Of a stretch of 22,797 nucleotides of DNA, positions 1 through 6,249 are shown in pieces. The notes under the pieces are model-generated. The model saw only the letters and a program-made list of their open reading frames with translations, was not told where the DNA came from and searched no databases. Each line of letters starts with the position of its first letter. The stretch's first letter is position 1. Origin of the DNA: a virus; the IMG/VR virus record IMGVR_UViG_3300031885_000122, positions 1-22,797 of that record; one strand, given 5' to 3'. A program made the position numbers and the translations under genes.

Positions 1-76
1 CCACGATGCTCACATCCCCGAGGGCCCCGATCGCCAGGCTGAGATCCTTCTGTCCGTGGAGTTCGAACTTCGGCAT
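1..76 (-). CDS. Start of a gene that leaves the window
   Basis: An ATG at 76, preceded by GGGAGAGAGG, opens a frame of 25 codons that runs to the window edge without a stop (MPKFELHGQKDLSLAIGALG, then DVSIV). It begins 25 bases after the previous stop and on the same strand, so it is probably the next gene of the same operon. Too little is visible for any functional call. Confidence 0.62.
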   Translation of the reverse strand, partial: MPKFELHGQKDLSLAIGALGDVSIV

Positions 77-101
77 GACGTACCTCTCTCCCTGCTCCTG
101 G

Positions 102-596
102 TCAGACTGAAACCGTGACCCAGTCGGCGCTCTCCATGCTTCTCCAGGCGTCGTACATCTCCGTCAAGTTGGAGCCCCATCCCAGGTTCACGTTGGTCGC
201 GACCTTGAAGGCCTTCGCCGCGGCGTCCGCCTGGGCCTTCAACATGGGTTGGAGTTGCATGTAGGACCGCCACCGGTCGAAGAGTTTGATGGACGTGTTC
301 CCGGACTGGTACTGGAACTCGTTCCTCGCCATCCAGAGCGCGACCTCGTTGAGCGTTCGGCAGACGGCAAGGTCGAGGACCAGGCGTACGGCCCTGGTGG
401 GGATGTCCATGAACGTCCAGGCCGTGTCGAAGACCGGTCCCATGAGATTCAGGTCCTCGAGGGCCTCGTAGAGGATCCTGGCCAGGTCCGGATCCGAACT
501 CTCCTCCGCCTGGTAGAGGTAGTTGACCTCCGGGTAGTCACGGAGCTTCGACCGGAGTTCTCGAACCAGCGGTTTTGGGACTCGGACCTCTGGCAT
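102..596 (-). CDS. Small helical protein of unknown function (164 aa)
   Basis: I do not recognise a family. It is mostly helical: a charged N-terminus (PKPLVRELRSKLRDYPE), an acidic part (EESSDPDLARILYEALED), an amphipathic helix with RAVRLVLDLAVC, and a Trp-rich C-terminal region (WGSNLTEMYDAWRSMESADW). AGGAG stands 8 bases before the ATG. It begins 11 bases after the previous stop. Head-completion and neck genes often lie in this place; the sequence itself does not identify one. Confidence 0.72.
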   Translation of the reverse strand: MPEVRVPKPLVRELRSKLRDYPEVNYLYQAEESSDPDLARILYEALEDLNLMGPVFDTAWTFMDIPTRAVRLVLDLAVCRTLNEVALWMARNEFQYQSGNTSIKLFDRWRSYMQLQPMLKAQADAAAKAFKVATNVNLGWGSNLTEMYDAWRSMESADWVTVSV

Positions 597-607
597 CGTT
601 GCCGCTC

Positions 608-1051
608 CTACCGGCTGTGCTTCTTCTTCGACCTCGGCTCGTCCTTGCCCTTCTCATCAAGGATACGCGCTTCCGTCCCGAGAACCATGTCCGTGATCGC
701 TTTCTTGGTCTCTTCGCTGACCTTGACGGGCGTCTCCACGACAGCCGGAGCCTGAGGGGCAACCGGATAGATGTTCTTGGGGACCATGATTTCGGGAGGC
801 AAGCCCTTGCCTTCGAAGACGCTCTCGGGGACCGACCAGCCGAGGTCCTTCAGAACCATCGGGTCCGTCATGGCGCCGATCTTCTCGAGGTTCTTGTCCA
901 TGTTGGCGATGGCCAGGTACATCCCGTGGTCGGTCATGGCGTACGGGTAGAGCTGATCCTCCTGGATGATCTCTTCCCTGCGGGTCCTCAACCGGGCCGT
1001 GCCGGCCTCGATGACCCCTTCCTTGAACGAGACGACTCTCACGTTTCTCAT
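608..1051 (-). CDS. Small protein of unknown function after the capsid gene (147 aa)
   Basis: I do not recognise a family. The first 90 residues mix short strands and helices, with a basic stretch (ARLRTRREEIIQED). About 40 residues of Pro/Val/Ala-rich linker follow (APQAPAVVETPVKV), then a helix and a very basic C-terminus (KDEPRSKKKHSR). The ATG at 1051 has AAAGGTG before it. A GTG about two codons further up exists only in another frame. The terminator lies 27 bases upstream, so transcription must either read through or start anew. Position after the capsid gene suggests a neck or connector role, but this is inference. Confidence 0.75.
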   Translation of the reverse strand: MRNVRVVSFKEGVIEAGTARLRTRREEIIQEDQLYPYAMTDHGMYLAIANMDKNLEKIGAMTDPMVLKDLGWSVPESVFEGKGLPPEIMVPKNIYPVAPQAPAVVETPVKVSEETKKAITDMVLGTEARILDEKGKDEPRSKKKHSR

Positions 1052-1078
1052 GGTGCACCTTTCTCCCTGCTCCGATAC

Positions 1079-1115
1079 AAAAAGAGAAGGCCCGCCCGAG
1101 GGCGGGCGGGCCTTC
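1079..1115 (-). terminator. Strong intrinsic terminator after the capsid gene
   Basis: Read on the minus strand, AAGGCCCGCCCG and CGGGCGGGCCTT form a 12-bp perfect stem (13 with the flanking G-C pair) around a 4-base loop (CCCT). CTC and then five T residues follow. It lies 24 bases after the capsid stop codon and 27 bases before the next start, so it separates the capsid gene from downstream genes and could reduce their expression. No promoter is evident between it and the next gene. Confidence 0.92.
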
Positions 1116-1139
1116 CCAAGAGAGCGAACCTACCGGCTG

Positions 1140-2327
1140 TTACACCGGCACCGGGATCGAGGTCCTCGTGTGGTCGTTGATGATCCGGAGGCTGCCGGCG
1201 CCCGTGAGGGCGTCCAGCGGGTCCTGGAACTGCACCGGGATGGTGAGCTCCGCGCCCTTCAGGAGGACGCAGGCCACGCCCAGGATGTTCCCGAACCCCG
1301 CCCCGATCTCTTCCCAGGCTTCCATGGAGATGAACCGGCCGCGCCGGTCGATGAAGAACTTGGTGTTGTCGAGGATGAGGAACCGGCCCAGGAACTGGGG
1401 CGACGGGAAGCAGAAGATCTGTCCCGGCATCACGAGCTTCGGGTTGTCCCGGACGGTCGTGACGTAGGTGAACCCGCCGATCGTCGTGTACTTGTACCCG
1501 TCCTTGACGATCTCGCTGGTCACCTCGAGGCCGGCCTCGTTGACGGACCACGCCACGGTGTCGGCGTAGTCGTACTCGTGCATGAGGAAGCACTTGGCCT
1601 TCATCTGGCGCGCGGCGCAGACCTTCACGACCTCGCGGAGGACGATGCGGTTGAACTCCGTCTGGTCGCTGAACAGGACGTTCGTGTGGTAGCCGCGGGC
1701 GCGGTTCAGGGCCGAGGTCGGGATCGCGGCCGCCCAGGGGCTCGCCTGGTAGATCTTGTTCTGGGTGAAGAGGAAGTTGGCGAGCTCGGTCTCGTCCGCG
1801 AAGTTCTTGGTCGTGGAGTAGACCCCGCGCTCCACCAGCTTGTTGTACTGGTGCCGGGTCGCGAGGAAGAGGGCCGCCTTCACGTGGTCCATGAAGGACA
1901 GGTCCTCGGCCTCCTGGATGTCGCGGACGATGTTCTGTTCGATGACCTTCGTCAGCGGCATGCGGTACGCCCGCAGCTCCGACTCGGTCTTCTGGAAGGT
2001 GTCGCTGGAGATGGTGTGGAACCGGATCGAGTAGCGCTTGCCCATGATCCAGGTCTTGTCGGGCTCGCCGCGCCAGTTGATCCGCATGGCGACGGAATCC
2101 GGCTCGATGTCGTCGACGTACTCGAGCGAATCCTCCGTCAGGGAGCGCTGGCACTCGCGCTCGGTCACGGTCTCGGGGGTCATGATCTTGCGGCAGAACG
2201 CGTTCTCGCGCAGCTTGTGCTGCACGAAGAGCCCGGTCGCCTGGCCGAGCTTTTCCATCGTCTCGCCGCCGGCCTTGATGGCCTCGCCGAACAGGGCGTT
2301 GAACTGGTCCGGGGTGAACTCGATCAT
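1140..2327 (-). CDS. Probable major capsid protein (395 aa)
   Basis: This is the likely shell subunit. Length (395 residues) and position (after a protease and small scaffold-like genes, before small neck-type genes, with a strong terminator behind) match major capsid genes. The sequence has an early helical arm (ALFGEAIKAGGETMEKLG), which may be processed or act as an N-arm, a beta-rich middle and a helix with RIVLREVVKVCAARQMKAKC. Its C-terminus (FISMEAWEEIGAGFGNILG, then a hydrophobic stretch) resembles the closing part of HK97-fold capsid proteins, which often contain a Gly-rich helix near the end. AAGGAG precedes the ATG. No cleavage site is obvious to me. Alternatives are another abundant virion protein; a structure prediction would decide. 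Confidence 0.65.
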   Translation of the reverse strand: MIEFTPDQFNALFGEAIKAGGETMEKLGQATGLFVQHKLRENAFCRKIMTPETVTERECQRSLTEDSLEYVDDIEPDSVAMRINWRGEPDKTWIMGKRYSIRFHTISSDTFQKTESELRAYRMPLTKVIEQNIVRDIQEAEDLSFMDHVKAALFLATRHQYNKLVERGVYSTTKNFADETELANFLFTQNKIYQASPWAAAIPTSALNRARGYHTNVLFSDQTEFNRIVLREVVKVCAARQMKAKCFLMHEYDYADTVAWSVNEAGLEVTSEIVKDGYKYTTIGGFTYVTTVRDNPKLVMPGQIFCFPSPQFLGRFLILDNTKFFIDRRGRFISMEAWEEIGAGFGNILGVACVLLKGAELTIPVQFQDPLDALTGAGSLRIINDHTRTSIPVPV

Positions 2328-2394
2328 GTCTCTGCTCCTTGACTACTTGTTGCTCACGGGCCTCGCAGTACGCCACGGGCGCGAACTACGGCGC

Positions 2395-2910
2395 TTAGGC
2401 GCTCCTGACGACGCCGTTCGAGTTGAACACGAACCACACGATCCCCTGCGAGATGCGGTAGACCGTGCCGAACCAGGGACGGTTGATCGGGATGGGGGCG
2501 CCGCCGCCCGGCGGGTTGTAGGCGCGGGGACGGGCGCTCGCGCCGATGGCGACGACGTCGCCGAGGGCGGGCACCGTGGCCGGGTCCCACTCGGACTGCG
2601 CGATCCCGATGGGGAGTCCGCTGCCGACGATCCCCGAGAGGCCGCCCGTTCCGTGCTCGAGGGTGGGGGCGGACGCGTCGAAGTTGTCCTTGGTGCTGGC
2701 CTTGACCGACCCGTGGACCGTGTCGAGGAAGTTCAGGTACGCGAAGAAGTCGGCGGCTCCCGCGAGCACGGCCCGGCCCTGCGCGTCCTCCTTGATGAAG
2801 CGCCCTTCCGGCACCGCCGCCCCCGAGTAGTCCAGGTGCATCAGGTTGACGGCGGAGATCTTGGAGTTCAGGCGCACCAGGCTGGTGGTCTTACGATCGT
2901 CGTATCCCAT
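2395..2910 (-). CDS. Small beta-rich protein directly before the capsid gene; possible head decoration protein (171 aa)
   Basis: I do not recognise a family. Unlike its neighbours it looks beta-rich, with many Gly, Ala and Pro residues (GTGGLSGIVGSGLPIG; a GGGAP stretch) and a C-terminus of alternating hydrophobic residues (TVYRISQGIVWFVFNSNGVV). AAGGAG precedes the ATG. It ends 67 bases before the probable major capsid start. Decoration proteins are often encoded beside the capsid gene, so a surface role is plausible. No decoration signature can be named, so this is a positional guess. Confidence 0.75.
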   Translation of the reverse strand: MGYDDRKTTSLVRLNSKISAVNLMHLDYSGAAVPEGRFIKEDAQGRAVLAGAADFFAYLNFLDTVHGSVKASTKDNFDASAPTLEHGTGGLSGIVGSGLPIGIAQSEWDPATVPALGDVVAIGASARPRAYNPPGGGAPIPINRPWFGTVYRISQGIVWFVFNSNGVVRSA

Positions 2911-2925
2911 CTGGAGTCTCCTTCG

Positions 2926-3303
2926 TTACATGGACCTTGTGTTCGGGGCGACGTTGTCCCGGAGGAAACGGGTCAGCGGATCCGCCTTGTCGTCCGCGTC
3001 TCCCTGATCCTGCGTAACCTCGCCGATCGCCAACGACCGGTTGATCCCGAGTGCGAGCGCTTCCTTCAACACTTCCATTCGCCCCGGGTCCGCCAAGAAC
3101 TGCTCGGCGGTCTTCAGCGCGTCGCTTGGGTCGATGTGTCCCTTGGTCACCAGGTCCAGAACCTCGCGAAGGATGTGGTTCTCCCCCTCGACGGCCGCGA
3201 GTTTCTCTTGATCCCGCGCGCCCTTGTCCTGGGCCTGCTTGATCATGCGCTGCTGAGAGAAAAGCGCCCCTTGGATCTCGGCTGCGACTTTTTTGCCGTT
3301 CAT
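2926..3303 (-). CDS. Small coiled-coil-like protein, unknown function (125 aa)
   Basis: I do not recognise a family. Residues 5-55 look like one long charged helix (QQRMIKQAQDKGARDQEKLA, then an Asn/His-containing stretch), which is likely coiled coil. A second helical part around KTAEQFLADPGRMEVLKEAL follows. The C-terminus is acidic and then basic. The ATG overlaps the previous stop (ATGA). It is one of several short helical proteins before the capsid gene and might act with them as scaffold or core; that is inference from position. Confidence 0.75.
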   Translation of the reverse strand: MNGKKVAAEIQGALFSQQRMIKQAQDKGARDQEKLAAVEGENHILREVLDLVTKGHIDPSDALKTAEQFLADPGRMEVLKEALALGINRSLAIGEVTQDQGDADDKADPLTRFLRDNVAPNTRSM

Positions 3304-3587
3304 CGGTGCATCGCCTCCGTCAGCACGTCAACCGCCATCAGCAGCTTGGCGGTCGCGAAGTTTCTCGCGCGCTCGACGGCTGCCTTCTTCTGGAGCGCGT
3401 CATCGTGTTCTTCTTCTTCCACCCAGTTGTTGAGTTCCGCGGAAAGCCGCTTGATCTCCGCCGCGTCCTTTTCCGGCATCTCGTCGAGAAGCGAATCGAG
3501 GGTTCCTTCATTGGACGCCGAAGCGCCCGTATGGGCCGCATTGGCCCTTGCCCGCTCGATCAAGGCTTTGATGTCGATGCCGCTCAC
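3300..3587 (-). CDS. Small helical protein, unknown function (95 aa)
   Basis: I do not recognise it. It starts with a GTG at 3587 that has AGGAGA 9-10 bases before it; no ATG fits better. The protein looks helical, with an acidic middle (WVEEEEHDDALQKKA) that could form a coiled coil. The stop codon overlaps the next ATG in an ATGA, so the next gene is probably translated by coupling. Small size and position between protease and capsid suggest a head-assembly accessory. Confidence 0.72.
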   Translation of the reverse strand: MSGIDIKALIERARANAAHTGASASNEGTLDSLLDEMPEKDAAEIKRLSAELNNWVEEEEHDDALQKKAAVERARNFATAKLLMAVDVLTEAMHR

Positions 3588-3618
3588 GACTTCATCTCCT
3601 GGCTACCGCGCCCCGTGA

Positions 3619-4083
3619 CTACTCCTCCTCTTCCCCCGCCTCTTCCTCCTCTTCGGTCTCCGTCTCGGTCTCGGCCTCGGGGTCGTACTTCCCCGCGTAG
3701 TAGTCGGAGAGGAGAGACGCGCAGGCGTCCCCGAAGTCCTCGGCGTCTTCGTCCGTGGCGATCTTCTCGATGTCCTCCTCGGTGACCCCCTTCGAGGCCA
3801 GGAGGAAGGCGAGCGTCTCTCCGTGACCGAACCAGGCTTCCGCTTCCTTGTTCATCATCTCGCCTTCGACCAGTTCGGCCGCCAGGCTGAGAACCTCGGA
3901 CGCGTTGAGCTCGGGGAGCTCGCCGTCGGCGCAAGCCTGCTTGACGATGTCGAGGGCCTGGTCGAGCAGCTCGATCCGGTTCTCGTCGTCCTGGTAGGCC
4001 TCTTCCAGGTTCTTGAGTTTGAGGGACGCCTCCTTCTCGATGACGCCCTCGTAGATGCTCTGCATGCTGAGTTCGTCGGCCAT
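3619..4083 (-). CDS. Highly acidic helical protein, scaffold candidate (154 aa)
   Basis: I do not recognise a family. The protein looks almost entirely helical and very acidic. It ends in a long run of Glu and Thr/Glu repeats (from about residue 134, with ETETETEEEEE). The only aromatic-rich patch is WFGHGETLAFLL, near the middle. AAGGAG precedes the ATG at a normal distance. Acidic helical proteins encoded just before the major capsid gene are often scaffolds or scaffold-like, and the run of small genes here fits, but no scaffold family signature can be seen by eye. Glu-rich tails are also found on proteins that shield or release DNA-binding partners. Confidence 0.78.
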   Translation of the reverse strand: MADELSMQSIYEGVIEKEASLKLKNLEEAYQDDENRIELLDQALDIVKQACADGELPELNASEVLSLAAELVEGEMMNKEAEAWFGHGETLAFLLASKGVTEEDIEKIATDEDAEDFGDACASLLSDYYAGKYDPEAETETETEEEEEAGEEEE

Positions 4084-4087
4084 GACT

Positions 4088-4291
4088 TCAGCTCCTTGTG
4101 GTCAGTTCCTCCGCGATCGCGGCCCCGAAAAGGATGATCTCCTGCTCGTCGAGGTCGAGATCGAGGCGCCCCGCCTCCTTCTCGATGAGAATGGTCTCGA
4201 CGGCCGTGGCGAGCAGAACGGATTCGTCCTCCCCCAGGAAGGACGAGCCGGCTTCGAAGGCCTCGGCCAACTTGTCGAAGTCGATCGGCAT
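4088..4291 (-). CDS. Small acidic helical protein (67 aa)
   Basis: I do not recognise it. This short gene sits at the end of a longer open frame whose upstream part overlaps the preceding gene and is not coding. I chose the ATG at 4291 because GGGAGGG lies just before it and the start falls 17 bases after the previous stop. The protein is acidic and looks wholly helical: FDKLAEAFEAGSSFLG, a Val/Leu-rich helix, then LDLDLDEQEIILFGAAIAEE. It ends 4 bases before the next gene, consistent with translational coupling. It could be a small head or chaperone-like protein, but nothing in the sequence proves that. Confidence 0.68.
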   Translation of the reverse strand: MPIDFDKLAEAFEAGSSFLGEDESVLLATAVETILIEKEAGRLDLDLDEQEIILFGAAIAEELTTRS

Positions 4292-4308
4292 GGTGAATTC
4301 CCTCCCGC

Positions 4309-4713
4309 CTACTTGCCCACGGCGTCGTTCGGGTTCGGGTTGTGGACCTGCTGCGGGGCCGTCTTCTCGGCGACGACCAGCGGGCTCCCTCCGGGGATGC
4401 TGGGCACCGTGCCGGGGGTCTTCATGCCGTGGGCGGCGAAGACTTTGTCCGCGATGCGCTTGAAGTTGGACTTGTCGTTGCTCGTGTTGCCCTTGGAATC
4501 CGGGGTCTTGCCGCTGGCGCCCGCCGGGGGCTCCGCGACTTTCTCGAGCATGCCCTCGACGAGAGCGTGGCCCATGAGCTTGCCGGAGTACCAGAGGTCG
4601 TTCGCGAGAGCCGTCTTCTCCTGGTCCTCGGTGCTGAGGGCTCCGCCCTGGGCGGCCACCTTCTCCATGGTGCCGTCCTTGCGGATCTTTTCCATCATCT
4701 CGGAGATGTTCAT
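4309..4713 (-). CDS. Small protein of unknown function, possibly scaffold-related (134 aa)
   Basis: I do not recognise a family. The first 65 residues look helical and mixed-charge (MNISEMMEKIRKDG; LVEGMLEKVAE). The middle, from about residue 65, is rich in Gly, Ser, Lys and Asn (GKTPDSKGNTSNDKSN) and probably flexible. The end is Pro/Asn-rich. The ATG has GAGGAGG in front. A gap of 66 bases separates it from the protease stop. A longer start in the same frame is not supported by a ribosome site. It is the first of a series of small genes between protease and capsid, where many phages encode scaffold or core proteins. Confidence 0.75.
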   Translation of the reverse strand: MNISEMMEKIRKDGTMEKVAAQGGALSTEDQEKTALANDLWYSGKLMGHALVEGMLEKVAEPPAGASGKTPDSKGNTSNDKSNFKRIADKVFAAHGMKTPGTVPSIPGGSPLVVAEKTAPQQVHNPNPNDAVGK

Positions 4714-4779
4714 GAGTCCTCCTCGGTGTCTCCCTCGCCCGGCTCAGATACTTGAGGGGCCCCAAGCCCCAACCACGTC

Positions 4780-6249
4780 TCACTCATCCATGCCCGCGCC
4801 CGCGATGAAAGGCATCATCATCCTGTTCGGATGATCCGTGGCCGCCTTCTCAAACCCGAGTCCGACCATTTTTGCTTCAACGGCATTCGGGTCCAGGAAC
4901 AGCCGCACGGACGGATGAGCCGCCACCTGAGCCAACTTGTCAAGGTCAAGCCCCTCGCGGAGCCATCTCCGGTAACCCTCGTAGGAAGCCCGTTTCGCAA
5001 GAACCACGATCTTGCGGGGCGCCTCCGGGAGATCCTGAGAGACTCGATCCGAAAAGTGCGGGTCGAACATCGACCTGCGTCGGACGAGAGGCTTTACCTT
5101 CTCCATTATTGTAGCGCTGGGGGCCTGGAGTTCAAGATCCTGAGGGAATTCCCCGCCCCCGGTCACGCGGTCCGTCTCCTCCGGGTTCATGATGATCCCC
5201 ATCGAGGTCAACGCGGAGACGACGGACGGGAGAGAGACGTCGAGATTCATGATCTCGGGGGCCGTCTCCGTCCGTGCTCGATCTCTACGGACCATGTCCC
5301 TGATGAAGTCCCACAGGGATGGGTCAATGGGCGATGGACCGAGGTTCTCGGCCGGCGCCTGGGCCGGAATCTTCTTCGTGATCTCGGCTTCCTTCTGCCC
5401 GCCGGCTGACAGGAAGTCCATGATCCCGGCGAACTTCGACATCCCCTCGGGGACCGGGAGAGCGAGACCTGTCTCCTCGTCGACCCCGAAGAATTGCTGG
5501 ACCGAGGCGACCTTCTTCAGGGAGTAGGCGCTCCGGTCCGCGGGAACCATCACGACCGAGATGTCGAAGAACCTCGGGAAGTAGTTGTACGAGAAGACCT
5601 TGGTCCCGTCCGGCATGATCTCGTTGAGATGGTTCTTCAGATGATCGCAATAGTCCTCGCGGCGAGCCGCCGGATGGAAACACACCGAGCACACGTCGAA
5701 AGGCAATTTGCTGCCCATGGACCACGGAACCAACTCGCCGGCGTTGATCCGCCGGATGACATCGGGAGCCTTCTCGCTCGAAATGAACACGATCAGCTCA
5801 ACCCGGTGCATCCTCTCGTTGTACGCTGCACAGCAAACACGTTCTCCGATGGCGTGGGCAACGTCCTTATTCTGATGGTGCATGAATGGATACGCATACC
5901 GTTCGAAGGTCGTGTACCCATAATCCACAGGCATCGGGAGTTTGTTCTCCCGGAGATAGTCCTTCACGGGGAGCGGAGGTGGATCCCCAAGAAGACTCCA
6001 TTCTGGGAAAAAGTCCCCATTCTTGTTCCCGGACCACCACTCCCCTGCCCCGATCGCATTCAGCAGCACGTAGACCCCGTCGTCGCGCGGCCTGATCTTG
6101 TCCATGAAGTCGAGGAGCTTCTCGGGGATGTACGTGGACCCGGCGATCTTCTCGAGCGAACGGGGATGAAGTGGAATGGCCACGGGGCCCCAATCGGGGC
6201 TGTCGCAGCCGAGGGGCGTGATGCTGAAAGGTCCGAGGTCGGTGAACAT
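4780..6249 (-). CDS. Probable prohead (capsid maturation) protease, 489 aa
   Basis: This protein is expected to cut scaffold and capsid proteins during head maturation. The visible layout fits herpesvirus-type prohead serine proteases. NKNGDFF (75-81) is followed by the His pair FMHHQNK (H124/H125), then AIGERV, and then Ser177 in VPWSMGS. That spacing of about 52 residues is close to the His-Ser spacing in HK97 gp4 and T4 gp21. After the Ser comes a Cys/His cluster (C187, C190, H192, C201, H203, H207) that could bind zinc, then YFPRFFDISVV (D229), which resembles the strand carrying conserved residues in these proteases. The C-terminal 230 residues are an extra Pro-rich and helical region. 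The start codon abuts the previous stop (TAGATG), with GAGG in front. Position between terminase and capsid genes agrees. The triad assignment is inferred. Confidence 0.65.
   Translation of the reverse strand: MFTDLGPFSITPLGCDSPDWGPVAIPLHPRSLEKIAGSTYIPEKLLDFMDKIRPRDDGVYVLLNAIGAGEWWSGNKNGDFFPEWSLLGDPPPLPVKDYLRENKLPMPVDYGYTTFERYAYPFMHHQNKDVAHAIGERVCCAAYNERMHRVELIVFISSEKAPDVIRRINAGELVPWSMGSKLPFDVCSVCFHPAARREDYCDHLKNHLNEIMPDGTKVFSYNYFPRFFDISVVMVPADRSAYSLKKVASVQQFFGVDEETGLALPVPEGMSKFAGIMDFLSAGGQKEAEITKKIPAQAPAENLGPSPIDPSLWDFIRDMVRRDRARTETAPEIMNLDVSLPSVVSALTSMGIIMNPEETDRVTGGGEFPQDLELQAPSATIMEKVKPLVRRRSMFDPHFSDRVSQDLPEAPRKIVVLAKRASYEGYRRWLREGLDLDKLAQVAAHPSVRLFLDPNAVEAKMVGLGFEKAATDHPNRMMMPFIAGAGMDE

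Noticed and set aside
966-2342. Long plus-strand open frame over the capsid gene
   Set aside because: It is a shadow of the minus-strand capsid gene in G+C-rich DNA. Its protein is low-complexity and Arg/Leu/Val-rich, without a ribosome site or recognisable motif.
4756-4763. GGGGCCCC palindrome in the gap after the protease gene
   Set aside because: It has no loop and no T tract after it, so it is not a terminator, and it is too short to claim as an operator.
4292-4783. Upstream part of a 231-codon minus-strand frame that includes the 67-residue gene
   Set aside because: This part overlaps the 134-residue gene and has an Arg/Gly/His-rich shadow composition. Only the last 67 codons have their own ribosome site and coding character.
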